Below, in pieces: positions 19,772-28,584 of a DNA stretch of 47,100 nt. The number at the start of each line of letters is the position of its first letter. Within the stretch, counting starts at the first letter, position 1. Where the stretch lies: the NCBI GenBank assembly GCA_027019465.1, contig JALUWM010000092.1:1-47100 (forward strand), read 5' to 3'. The position numbers and the translations under genes are program-made. The notes beneath the pieces are model-generated. The model saw only the letters and a program-made list of their open reading frames with translations, made no database searches and had not been told where the DNA came from. Origin of the DNA: Campylobacterales bacterium (GTDB taxonomy: Bacteria; Campylobacterota; Campylobacteria; Campylobacterales; Nautiliaceae).

Positions 19772-19834
19772 TATTGGTATATTCGTGTATTAGTTAAAAT
19801 ATTACAAATAACCAATCACTAATTACTAATAACC
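19772..19834. repeat. Inverted TATTNGT heptamer arrays between pyrH and rpoZ
   Basis: Left arm 19772-19794: TATTGGT, TATTCGT, TATTAGT, each spaced by one base. Right arm 19804-19834: ACAAATA, ACCAATC, ACTAATT, ACTAATA, contiguous. The arms are complementary at the TATTNGT/ACNAATA core and can fold into an imperfect hairpin just before the rpoZ promoter. Confidence 0.8.
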
Positions 19835-19842
19835 ATTTTTGC

Positions 19843-19848
19843 TATAAT
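19843..19848 (+). promoter_or_regulatory. -10 box for rpoZ-spoT
   Basis: TTTTTGCTATAAT, the typical T-run, G and TATAAT, 22 bases before the rpoZ ATG and directly after the repeat hairpin. Confidence 0.6.
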
Positions 19849-19869
19849 TTCGCTAAAAAAGGACAAAAA

Positions 19870-20073
19870 ATGAGAGTAGAACAAATTAGTGCCGAAGCAC
19901 TTGAAAAAGTAAATTACGATAGATACCTGTTAGCCCAAGCTGTTTCAAAAAGAGTTAATGAACTTTTAAATGGAGCAAAACCTCTTATAGAACTTCCTAA
20001 AAAAAATATGCAACCTACAGAAATTGCCATTTTAGAAATTGCAAAAGATTTAATTAAGGTAAATGAGATTTGA
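19870..20073 (+). CDS. rpoZ: RNA polymerase omega subunit RpoZ
   Basis: A 67-residue omega subunit that assists polymerase assembly. VNYDRYLLAQAVSKRVNEL is the family core. It is short but within range for the phylum. A ribosome site AAAAAAGGA precedes it. Its TGA overlaps the TTG start of spoT, the usual rpoZ-spoT pairing. Confidence 0.9.
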   Translation: MRVEQISAEALEKVNYDRYLLAQAVSKRVNELLNGAKPLIELPKKNMQPTEIAILEIAKDLIKVNEI

Positions 20074-22193
20074 TAAATAGTTTTGATAAATTTTTAAATG
20101 AGATAACAAAAATAAAAACTACCAAAAAGGCTTCCTTTTTACTTTTACAAAGAGTAAATACCCCCAAAATACAAAAAGCCTTAAATTTCGCAATAAAAGC
20201 ACATGAAAATCAAAAAAGAAAAAGTGGGGAAGATTATGTAATTCACCCTATTTTAGTAGCTGCTATTACAAGCTTTTTTAATGATAATGAAGATGTAATT
20301 ATTGCAGCTTTACTTCATGATGTGGTAGAAGATACAAATTATACAATTTATTATATAAAAGATGAATTTGGAGGAGAAGTTGCCAATCTAGTAGAAGGTC
20401 TTACAAAAATAGTAGAAATAAGAGATTATTCTTTAGTTCCAAGCGATTCAAACGAAAAATTAACAAAATCTGCTCTAACTTTTAGAAAAATGCTTATAGC
20501 TTCTATTGAGGATATAAGAGTTTTATTAATAAAACTTTGTGATAGAACACACAATATGCTAACACTTGCTTCACTCCCTTCTCACAAACAAAAAAGAATA
20601 GCAGAAGAGACACTTGTAGTTTATGCCCCAATAGCTCATAGACTAGGAATTGCCAAACTAAAAAACACTCTTGAAGATTTATCTTTTAAATATCTTTTAC
20701 CTGAAGAATATAAAAAAATTGATGAATACATAAAAACAAATCAAAAAGAATTTCAATTAAAATTAAATTCTTTAATTCAAAAGATAGAAAAACTCTTTTT
20801 ATCCAATGGATTTTTAAAAGATGAATTTCATATCAAATCAAGAATAAAACATTATTATTCAATTTATCTTAAAATGCAAAGAAAAGGGATTTCTATAGAA
20901 GAAGTTTTAGATCTTTTGGCTATTAGAATTATTGTAAAAAACCCTTTACAATGTTATGAAACACTTGGAATTGTTCATCTAAACTTCCGCCCTCTTATTT
21001 CAAGATTTAAAGATTATATAGCTATTCCAAAAGAAAACGGATATCAAACAATACATACAACAGTCTATAATAAAAATGCCATTATAGAAGTTCAAATAAG
21101 AACATTTGATATGGATAAAAACGCAGAATTTGGAATTGCCGCACATTGGAAATATAAACTAAATACAGCAATGCCAGATATTAAATGGCTAGAAGAGATG
21201 AAATTTGATGAAAATAATGTAAATGATTTTTATGAACTAGCAAAAAACGACCTTTTTAGCGAAGATATTGTAATTTTCACTCCTTCATTTGAGACAATAA
21301 CCTTGCCCCGCGGGGCTACTGCTCTTGATTTTGCCTATAAAATCCACTCGGATATAGGCAATAAAGCCATTGAAGCAATTGTAAACAAAGAAACAGTTTC
21401 ACTACTTCATCAGCTAAAAACAGGAGACATTGTAAAAATAATAACAGGAAAAGATATTATCCCAAGATGTACCTGGCTAAATGCTATAAAAACCAGTAAA
21501 GCGAAATATGAACAAAAAAGACTTTGTAATAATAAAGAAAAAGAAATAAATAGAAAATTTGCCATTGCTATTTTAAGCACAATATTTGATCTTAATAAAA
21601 TAAAAATAAGAGCATTAGTAAAAGCAAATGCTTTATGCGATAGTATAAGCAAAATAGTAGATGATGAAAAATTTTTAAAAGAAGTAGTTAAAAAAATAAA
21701 TAGAACAATAAAAAAAAGAAACATTTTATACTTTAAAAATATAAAACTAAAAGAATACAAATTCGGAAATTTAAAAATTTTAAGTAATAAACCAATAAAT
21801 GATATAAGATTTAATTATTGCTGTCATCCAAAATTTGGTGATAAAATTCTTGGACTTCTTGATAAAAAAGAAGTTGAAATCCATCACAGATTTTGTAATA
21901 ATGCCGAAAAAAAATTAAATAGTGCCGTTTTTGTGAAATGGATCTCAAACAATCAAAACAGATATTTTTTAGTTGTCAGTTTACCTAATAAAAAAGGTGA
22001 ACTTGCAAAATTCATAACATATCTTACAAAAATGGATATATTTATACATTCAATAAATGCAGGCAAAGACTCCAATAACTGTAAATTGGAAATAGAATTT
22101 GAAGATAAAAGATTTGATACAATCAAATCGAAAATTGGAAAAGAATATAAAATAATAGAATTTATTTCAATAAAAGATGCCTATAACGGATAA
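20070..22193 (+). CDS. spoT: Bifunctional (p)ppGpp synthetase/hydrolase
   Basis: A 707-residue Rel/SpoT enzyme of the stringent response. The hydrolase domain has RKSGEDYVIHP and an intact LLHDVVEDT near residue 90. The synthetase has SRIKHYYSIYLKM, IAIPKENGYQTIH and EVQIRT. A TGS domain (about 395-455) with TLPRGATALDFAY and a C-terminal ACT-like domain follow. Both catalytic sites look intact, so it should make and degrade (p)ppGpp. It starts with TTG overlapping the rpoZ stop. Confidence 0.96.
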   Translation: MINSFDKFLNEITKIKTTKKASFLLLQRVNTPKIQKALNFAIKAHENQKRKSGEDYVIHPILVAAITSFFNDNEDVIIAALLHDVVEDTNYTIYYIKDEFGGEVANLVEGLTKIVEIRDYSLVPSDSNEKLTKSALTFRKMLIASIEDIRVLLIKLCDRTHNMLTLASLPSHKQKRIAEETLVVYAPIAHRLGIAKLKNTLEDLSFKYLLPEEYKKIDEYIKTNQKEFQLKLNSLIQKIEKLFLSNGFLKDEFHIKSRIKHYYSIYLKMQRKGISIEEVLDLLAIRIIVKNPLQCYETLGIVHLNFRPLISRFKDYIAIPKENGYQTIHTTVYNKNAIIEVQIRTFDMDKNAEFGIAAHWKYKLNTAMPDIKWLEEMKFDENNVNDFYELAKNDLFSEDIVIFTPSFETITLPRGATALDFAYKIHSDIGNKAIEAIVNKETVSLLHQLKTGDIVKIITGKDIIPRCTWLNAIKTSKAKYEQKRLCNNKEKEINRKFAIAILSTIFDLNKIKIRALVKANALCDSISKIVDDEKFLKEVVKKINRTIKKRNILYFKNIKLKEYKFGNLKILSNKPINDIRFNYCCHPKFGDKILGLLDKKEVEIHHRFCNNAEKKLNSAVFVKWISNNQNRYFLVVSLPNKKGELAKFITYLTKMDIFIHSINAGKDSNNCKLEIEFEDKRFDTIKSKIGKEYKIIEFISIKDAYNG

Positions 22194-22253
22194 ATGGGTG
22201 GATGAGTAATAATACAAAAATTCATCCAATCATCTATTCATATATCCATATGC
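22190..22253. repeat. Inverted octamer arrays between spoT and tyrS
   Basis: Left arm 22190-22205: ATAAATGG, GTGGATGA. Right arm 22222-22253: TCATCCAA, TCATCTAT, TCATATAT, CCATATGC. They are complementary copies of one octamer, GTNRATGR/YCATYNAC, the same unit found inside pabB. The left arm overlaps the end of spoT and supplies its stop region. Confidence 0.75.
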
Positions 22254-22276
22254 CATTTATAAATTAAAGGAGAATT

Positions 22277-23482
22277 ATGAACAATAAAATTAAAACAGCT
22301 TTAGAAGAGATTAAAAGAGGTACAAATGAAATAATAGGCTTTGATAAAATAGAAGAATTAGTTAAAAAATTTTTAACTACAGGTGAAAGATTTACAATAA
22401 AAGCCGGATTTGATCCAACTGCACCTGATTTGCATTTAGGGCATACAGTTTTACTGCAAAAATTAAAAGTATTTCAAAAATATGGAGCTAAAGTTCAATT
22501 TTTAATAGGAGATTTTACAGCTCAAATAGGAGACCCTACAGGTAAAAGCGCTACTAGAAAAATGCTGACCCCTGATGAAATTGCTAAAAATGCCCAAACT
22601 TACAAAGAACAGGTTTTTAAAATTCTTGATGAAGATTTAACCCAAGTTGTATTCAATTCAAAATGGCTAAATAAATTAGGAGCTGCTGGAATAGTAGAAC
22701 TTACTACAACTTATACGGTTGCAAGAATGCTTGAAAGAGATGATTTTGAAAAAAGATATAAAAATCAAACACCTATTGCAATAAGTGAATTCATCTACCC
22801 GCTTCTTCAAGGATATGATAGCGTAGCACTTAAAAGCGATATAGAAATTGGTGGAACAGATCAAAAATTTAATTTACTGATGGGTAGACAGCTTCAAAAA
22901 ACATATAATCTTGGAAAAGAACAAAGTGTTGTAATGATGCCTTTGCTTGTAGGTCTTGATGGTATAAATAAAATGAGTAAATCTCTTGGGAATTATATAG
23001 GAATCACAGAAGATGCAAATACAATTTTTGCAAAAGTTTTATCTATTAGCGATGAATTAATGTGGGAGTGGTATGAATTACTAAGTGACAAGTCACTTGA
23101 AGAAATTAATACTCTTAAAGACGAAGTAACTAAAGGCAAAAACCCAAAAGAGATAAAAGAAGCCTTAGCTATTGAAATAGTTGACAGATTCCACGGTAAA
23201 AACGCAGGCTTAAAAGCAAAAGAAAATTTTGATAAAATACATAAACAAAATCAGATTCCAGAAGATATACCTGAATTTGAAATTGAACCAATGAATATTG
23301 TAGATGCATTAGTTGAAACTAAATTAGCTTCTTCAAAAAGTGAAGCCAGAAGACACATTAAAGGCGGCGCTGTTAGAATTAATCAGGAAAAAATATCTTC
23401 ACAAGATATTAAACTTGAAAATAGCAAAGAATATATTTTACAGATTGGAAAAAGAAAATTTGCAAAAGTAAAAGTTAAATAA
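22277..23482 (+). CDS. tyrS: Tyrosyl-tRNA synthetase TyrS
   Basis: Class I synthetase of 401 residues charging tRNA-Tyr. The HIGH-type motif HLGH is at residues 53-56, KMSKS at 232-236, and an S4 RNA-binding domain at about 337-401. TTYTVARML and [12 protein letters not shown] are TyrZ-type signatures. AAAGGAGAATT precedes the ATG. It lies downstream of spoT with repeats between them and 10 bases before the next gene. Confidence 0.97.
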   Translation: MNNKIKTALEEIKRGTNEIIGFDKIEELVKKFLTTGERFTIKAGFDPTAPDLHLGHTVLLQKLKVFQKYGAKVQFLIGDFTAQIGDPTGKSATRKMLTPDEIAKNAQTYKEQVFKILDEDLTQVVFNSKWLNKLGAAGIVELTTTYTVARMLERDDFEKRYKNQTPIAISEFIYPLLQGYDSVALKSDIEIGGTDQKFNLLMGRQLQKTYNLGKEQSVVMMPLLVGLDGINKMSKSLGNYIGITEDANTIFAKVLSISDELMWEWYELLSDKSLEEINTLKDEVTKGKNPKEIKEALAIEIVDRFHGKNAGLKAKENFDKIHKQNQIPEDIPEFEIEPMNIVDALVETKLASSKSEARRHIKGGAVRINQEKISSQDIKLENSKEYILQIGKRKFAKVKVK

Positions 23483-23492
23483 CGGAGTGAAT

Positions 23493-24587
23493 ATGAGTAA
23501 ATTAAAACCATTAAAAATAGGCAAGCATACAATTAAACACCCTATTTTCCAAGGTGGAATGGGGCTTGGAATAAGCTGGGATAAACTGGCCGGAAATGTT
23601 AGCAAAGAAGGCGGACTTGGTATTATAAGCACAGTTGGAACAGGATATTATGAAAATAAAAAATATGCAAAAGAGCTAATAGAAGGAAGACCTTTTAGCG
23701 AAAAAGATTTTTATAATAAAGAAGCTTTAATAAAAATTTTTGAAAACGCAAGAAAAATATGCGGCGATGCCCCACTTGGTGCAAATGTTTTATATGCCAT
23801 AAATGATTATGGAAGAGTTGTAACAGATTCTTGTGAAGCCGGAGCTAATATGATAATAACAGGGGCTGGTCTTCCTATGGATATGCCAGAATACACAAAA
23901 AAATTTCCAGATGTGGCACTTATTCCAATTGTATCAACAGGAAGAGCTTTTAAGCTTATTGCTAAAAGATGGGAAAAAAGATACGGAAGAATTCCAGATG
24001 CTGTAATAGTAGAAGGACCTTTAAGCGGAGGTCATCAAGGATTTAAATATGAAGATTGTTTTAAAGAAGAAAATCAACTTGAACATTTAGTCCCGGATGT
24101 TAGAGAAGAAGTTGATAAATGGGATAAAAATATTCCTATTATTGCTGCGGGCGGAATATGGGATAAAAAAGATATAGAAAAATTCATCTCTCTTGGTGCA
24201 AACGGCGTTCAAATGGGGACTAGATTTGCCCTAACCTATGAATGTGACGCAAGTGACATATTTAAAGAAATTTTACTAAATGCAAAAAAAGACGATATTT
24301 TATTAATGAAATCACCTGTGGGATATCCGGCCCGTGGAATCAGAACAAACCTTATTAAAAAAGTGGAAAAAAAAGAAGGTCCTAAAATCAAATGTATCTC
24401 AAACTGCGTTTTTCCTTGTCATAGGGGTGAAGAAGCTAAAAAAGTGGGCTACTGCATAGCAGATAGACTTGCTGATGCATACATAGGAGAAGAGGAAACA
24501 GGTCTTTTTTTTAGTGGCGCTTATGCATATAAAGCAGATAAATTAATGCATGTAAAAGATTTAATCAAAGAATTACTAGGAAAATGA
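23493..24587 (+). CDS. NAD(P)H-dependent flavin oxidoreductase (nitronate monooxygenase family)
   Basis: A 364-residue FMN enzyme of the nitronate monooxygenase/enoyl-reductase-II fold. FQGGMGLGIS binds FMN at the N-terminus, VEGPLSGGHQG carries the family His, and AAGGIWDKKDIEKF with GANGVQMGTRF bind phosphate. A cluster of cysteines (CISNCVFPCH) near residue 310 is noteworthy and could bind metal. Substrate unknown. ATG at 23493 is chosen over a GTG two codons earlier because CGGAG is at the right distance. From memory, this matches Cj1270c in order. Confidence 0.85.
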   Translation: MSKLKPLKIGKHTIKHPIFQGGMGLGISWDKLAGNVSKEGGLGIISTVGTGYYENKKYAKELIEGRPFSEKDFYNKEALIKIFENARKICGDAPLGANVLYAINDYGRVVTDSCEAGANMIITGAGLPMDMPEYTKKFPDVALIPIVSTGRAFKLIAKRWEKRYGRIPDAVIVEGPLSGGHQGFKYEDCFKEENQLEHLVPDVREEVDKWDKNIPIIAAGGIWDKKDIEKFISLGANGVQMGTRFALTYECDASDIFKEILLNAKKDDILLMKSPVGYPARGIRTNLIKKVEKKEGPKIKCISNCVFPCHRGEEAKKVGYCIADRLADAYIGEEETGLFFSGAYAYKADKLMHVKDLIKELLGK

Positions 24588-25858
24588 AAACACTCCTTTT
24601 TCTTTTTTTTGCTGTTTTTTTATTTGCCTGCAATACCAAAAATTATAATACAGCCTATCAGGATTATTATAAAAACCAAAGAATTTATATAAATTCAATT
24701 TTGAACAATAATAAAAATAAAGAAATTGCTGCTTTAAAAGAAATTATAAAATGTGGAGAATATCTTAATTTCAATGTAAATGATTATAAACAAAAACTAT
24801 CAAAATTAACATACAAAAAACAAATTAAAAAAGAATATATAAAAATATACTCTTTTAATCCGTTAAAAATAAAAACTTCTCATAAATATAAATTTTATAT
24901 TTTAAAAAAAGACAAAAAATATATAAATTTTATTAACATTTATTATGCAATCACTCCAAAACCATTAATACAAAAAAGATTAAATAAAAATCTGACATTA
25001 AAAATAGCCCAATATAATAAAAATATTGTAAGAATTGTATATTCTTCAAATATACCTATAAAAATAAGTATAAAAAAAATAAAAAATTTATTAATTATAA
25101 ATCCAAATATTACCCAAAAGTACATAAAACAAAAGATAAAATTTCACCACTCATATGCTCAAAAAATACCTTTAAAAAAATATTCACAAAAAATAATAGT
25201 AATAGACCCAGGTCACGGAGGTAAAGACACAGGAGGAATAGGAATAGGAGGAAAATTAGAAAAGACCGCTGTTTTGGAAATTGCAAAAAAAGTCAAATAT
25301 TATTTAGAAAAAGAAGGATATAAAGTTTTTCTTACCAGAAATGCAGACTATTTCGTATCATTACAAAATAGAACACATTTTGCAAATTATAAAAAAGCTT
25401 CCCTTTTTATATCAATACACTGCAATATAGCCCCAAAACATGTAAAATGGATACATGGTGTTACAACTTATTATTTATCACCCACAAGAAGTGCAAGAGC
25501 AATAAGAATTGCAAAAATAGAAAACAAAGGGATTAAAGGGCTTAATTATCTTGACCAAAGTGTAATTTTAGGATTTTTAAATAAAAACAGAATAATTGCA
25601 TCGGATAAATTTGCAATTAATATAGAAAGCAGTATTTTAAATATTCTTAGAAAGCATTATAACAATGTAGTAGATAACGGAGTCAGACCTGCTCCTTTTT
25701 ATGTACTTGTAGGTACACAAATGCCTGCAATTTTAATAGAAACAGGATTTTTAACCAATCCTATGGAAGAAAACAGACTTTTTAATCCTACATATCAAGA
25801 ATATATGGCTAAAGGTATAGCTAAAGGAGTAAAAGCCTATTTTCTTCTAAATCATTAA
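24584..25858 (+). CDS. N-acetylmuramoyl-L-alanine amidase, AmiA/AmiC-like lipoprotein
   Basis: A 424-residue zinc amidase that cleaves the glycan-peptide bond for daughter cell separation. FLFAC (Cys16) looks like a lipobox; residues about 95-180 resemble an AMIN targeting domain. The catalytic domain shows DPGHGGKDTG (His211), Glu226 in GGKLEK, SIHCN (His279) and ILIETGF (Glu near 388). A segment between about 297 and 350 may be the regulatory helix that activators displace. It is downstream of the ftsEX-EnvC-like group and is the obvious target of that activator. Confidence 0.92.
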   Translation: MKTLLFLFFAVFLFACNTKNYNTAYQDYYKNQRIYINSILNNNKNKEIAALKEIIKCGEYLNFNVNDYKQKLSKLTYKKQIKKEYIKIYSFNPLKIKTSHKYKFYILKKDKKYINFINIYYAITPKPLIQKRLNKNLTLKIAQYNKNIVRIVYSSNIPIKISIKKIKNLLIINPNITQKYIKQKIKFHHSYAQKIPLKKYSQKIIVIDPGHGGKDTGGIGIGGKLEKTAVLEIAKKVKYYLEKEGYKVFLTRNADYFVSLQNRTHFANYKKASLFISIHCNIAPKHVKWIHGVTTYYLSPTRSARAIRIAKIENKGIKGLNYLDQSVILGFLNKNRIIASDKFAINIESSILNILRKHYNNVVDNGVRPAPFYVLVGTQMPAILIETGFLTNPMEENRLFNPTYQEYMAKGIAKGVKAYFLLNH

Positions 25859-26481
25859 AATTCTTCCCCGTTTATAAGTTCAAACTCTTTTATCTCCAAA
25901 TTATAATTATAAACTTCTCCACTTTCAATTATATAATACCATCCATAAATTTTAAGTTCTCCACTTTCAAATCTTTCTTTTACAAAATCATATGTCAAAA
26001 GATTTTCAATCTGACGGACAACATTTAACTGTTCTATCTCCCATTCCCTAAGAGCTATATCTTCTATATCATCAACTTTTTCTTTTAAATCTTTTATTAA
26101 ATCAAGCCATCTATTTACCATTGGCAGTTTTTCAAGCTTTTCTTTAGGATAAAAAAGTGCTTTTAAACCTCCACAGTTACTATGTCCGCAAATGACAATA
26201 TTTTTAACTTCTAAATATTTAACTGCATATTCTAAAATAGAAGCCGTACATTTAAGTGTTCCTTCATTTCTATCAGCAGGTGGTACAACATTTGCTATAT
26301 TTCTTACAACAAAAAGTTCTCCTGGAAGTGTTTTTGTAATTAAATTTGGAACAACCCTACTATCAGAACATCCTACATAAAAAGTATGAGGTTTTTGACC
26401 TTCTTTAAGACCTTGAAAAAACTCTTTATCTCTTTCAAAATCCTCTTTTTTAAATCTTACTATTCCGTCAATAATTGGCAT
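25855..26481 (-). CDS. Beta-class carbonic anhydrase
   Basis: A 208-residue enzyme converting CO2 and bicarbonate. Zinc ligands are Cys38 and Asp40/Arg42 in CSDSR, His100 and Cys103 in GHSNCGG. Cytoplasmic, with no signal peptide. In an autotroph or CO2-rich vent setting it would supply bicarbonate or CO2 for fixation. AAAAGGAGA precedes the start. It follows the K+ channel gene by one base and overlaps the amidase end by 4 bases. Confidence 0.95.
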   Translation of the reverse strand: MPIIDGIVRFKKEDFERDKEFFQGLKEGQKPHTFYVGCSDSRVVPNLITKTLPGELFVVRNIANVVPPADRNEGTLKCTASILEYAVKYLEVKNIVICGHSNCGGLKALFYPKEKLEKLPMVNRWLDLIKDLKEKVDDIEDIALREWEIEQLNVVRQIENLLTYDFVKERFESGELKIYGWYYIIESGEVYNYNLEIKEFELINGEEF

Positions 26482-26482
26482 T

Positions 26483-28138
26483 TTAATCTCCTTTTTTTAA
26501 ATTTAATACATATTCAAGTTCGTAAAGATTATTGATTATATATTCAAAATCTTCAATCACTTCATTATTACCTGTTATTAAGAGTTTGTCACCTATTTTC
26601 ATTTCTGTTTCAGGATGAGGCATAAGAATAAATTCATCATCTCTTTTTAAAAGTAAAAAAACAGCTTTTAAAATTTCTTCCCTATTTGCCCTTGATTTTC
26701 TTATATCTCCTAATGTAATTTTCATTTTTTTAAGATATAAACTAAGAGCATAGGCGTTTTCTTCATTTATTTCAACTTCATAATAAATAGGATTAATACC
26801 GGCAATATTTATAAGCATATTTACAATTACCTCTCCCCATTCATTATCCATTTTTCTAATTTCTTTAATAAAAATATCGACCATTTCCCTGGAAATAATC
26901 GTATTTGTATATTCTGCCAAGATTTTTTCTAAAACATAAATTCTATCAAAATTAGCCGCTTGAAAAATTGTTAAATCTTCCAGAGAATTTTCTCTTGCTA
27001 TTGTATAAATTTCAGGATTTAATTTCTTTGCTGTATTTAAAATAGTAAGGTTTAATAAATCATTATTTGTAGCTGCAAATACAGCAACGGCATCTTTTAT
27101 TCCTATTTTTATTAAATTTTCTTTATCTTCATCATCACCAAAAATAACTCCGCCTTTTTTTTCTAAATATTCTTTTGGGTAAATAGGAAAAACTTTATAT
27201 TCAACTCCAGCTTTTTTAAGCCCTTTTTCCAAAGCCTGTGCCATTCTTCCATATCCACAAATAATATATTTTCCATTTGGAAGTAAATCTTTTTTTTCTA
27301 GTTTCAAATTGTGTCCATAAGCCCATAATTCCAAAAGCCATATGTAAGGGGATATCAAATTTAGATATAATCTTTTTGCAATAATATCAAAAGGATTTTG
27401 AATATATCTGATTCCAAGAGACTTAAAATAATCAATCTGATTTTTAGATGTTGCTTTTACAATCAAATCAATTTTTGGATTTAATAATTTACAAATAGTT
27501 GCTATTTGCATATTTTTTGCATCATCTTCAAATAAAGAGATTATACCTTTACAGTTTTTTTGATTAATCCCTGCTAACTTTAAAATATATTGATTTGTGG
27601 CATCTCCAACAGTAGAAGGAACAAATGGATAAAAATCCTCCAAAATAAGTTCTTCTATTTTTAACTCATTTTTATCAATAACAACAAATCTTATATTATT
27701 TTTAGAAGCAGAATTTATTATATCTTTTGTAATTCTGTTATATCCCAAAATAATATAAAAATCTTCAATTAATCCTAAAATCTGTTTTCTAAATTTATTA
27801 ACAGCTATTGCTTTTTTAAGCGCATCATCCTGAATTAATGCAACAATGGTTCCTATTGCATAAAACCACCCTATTACCGTTAAATAAATAGCAACCGTAA
27901 CCCAAAGTTTTTGAGGATAGGTAAAAGCATAAGGCGATTCTCCAAATCCAATTGTTGTAGCCATATAACTCACAAAATAAAAAGCATCAAAAAAATTAAG
28001 ATGATAAATATGCCCTTTATTATCCATTCCCGGAATTAACATCATTCCTAAAATTGAAATAGAAAAAGTAACTAAAAGTACTAAAAAAGGCATTCTTAAT
28101 TTTTTTAATATTATCCAGATTACTTGATTATTTTCCAT
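26483..28138 (-). CDS. Potassium channel protein with two RCK (TrkA-N) domains
   Basis: A 551-residue two-segment ion channel: membrane segments at about 16-36 and 79-101, with a pore between them and a filter MATTIGFGE (residues 59-67) in place of the common TVGYGD. Two Rossmann-type RCK domains follow from about 122 and 289 (YIICGYGRMAQALEKGL), and a TrkA-C-type ending. It may gate K+ flow by nucleotide or ion binding. It is 2 bases downstream of the DUF6394-like gene, a pairing I recall in the phylum. Confidence 0.85.
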   Translation of the reverse strand: MENNQVIWIILKKLRMPFLVLLVTFSISILGMMLIPGMDNKGHIYHLNFFDAFYFVSYMATTIGFGESPYAFTYPQKLWVTVAIYLTVIGWFYAIGTIVALIQDDALKKAIAVNKFRKQILGLIEDFYIILGYNRITKDIINSASKNNIRFVVIDKNELKIEELILEDFYPFVPSTVGDATNQYILKLAGINQKNCKGIISLFEDDAKNMQIATICKLLNPKIDLIVKATSKNQIDYFKSLGIRYIQNPFDIIAKRLYLNLISPYIWLLELWAYGHNLKLEKKDLLPNGKYIICGYGRMAQALEKGLKKAGVEYKVFPIYPKEYLEKKGGVIFGDDEDKENLIKIGIKDAVAVFAATNNDLLNLTILNTAKKLNPEIYTIARENSLEDLTIFQAANFDRIYVLEKILAEYTNTIISREMVDIFIKEIRKMDNEWGEVIVNMLINIAGINPIYYEVEINEENAYALSLYLKKMKITLGDIRKSRANREEILKAVFLLLKRDDEFILMPHPETEMKIGDKLLITGNNEVIEDFEYIINNLYELEYVLNLKKGD

Positions 28139-28140
28139 AT

Positions 28141-28521
28141 TTATCTTTTTGATTTTAATGTATCTCCGATAAATAAAATTACCGAAACAAGATTTGCAAT
28201 TAATGCCCCACCTGAAAGCGAAACAATAGAAACGGCAACAGTAAGATTGAAATCTTTAAATCCGTAAAGACTTACAGCCCATACAACAGATGCTAATATT
28301 AACTGAATATCTGCAACCAGACTTGTAGCAAGCAATACAGCCCCAAGCTGCGTTTTATCTCCTAATTTGTAAAAAGTGGCTATAAGATTAATAACAATAG
28401 CGGCAAACAGCTCATAAGCACTATGCTCGGCAATTTTTGTAGGATCTCCGTAAAAAAACCCAAAATTGAGCGTCATTGCCAAAATAAACCAAAATCCTGA
28501 CATAATTTTATTCATATTCAT
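28141..28521 (-). CDS. Small membrane protein (DUF6394-like)
   Basis: A 126-residue protein with four hydrophobic segments: about 7-25, 36-52, 62-86 and 93-118. It resembles the DUF6394 family found in Campylobacterota, recalled by eye. AAAAAGG six bases before the ATG supports the start. It lies directly upstream of the K+ channel gene with a 2-base gap, so it may act with that channel. No catalytic residues are seen. Confidence 0.7.
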   Translation of the reverse strand: MNMNKIMSGFWFILAMTLNFGFFYGDPTKIAEHSAYELFAAIVINLIATFYKLGDKTQLGAVLLATSLVADIQLILASVVWAVSLYGFKDFNLTVAVSIVSLSGGALIANLVSVILFIGDTLKSKR

Positions 28522-28584
28522 TATAAGCCTTTTTTAAAATTATATTCCTATGAGAAAAAAAAGGAGGTTATAAAAAAGAGAAAA

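Noticed and set aside
21410-21760. A 116-codon frame on the minus strand inside spoT
   Set aside because: It is the antisense of the conserved spoT TGS and downstream region, with a hydrophobic composition that comes from AT-rich antisense reading.
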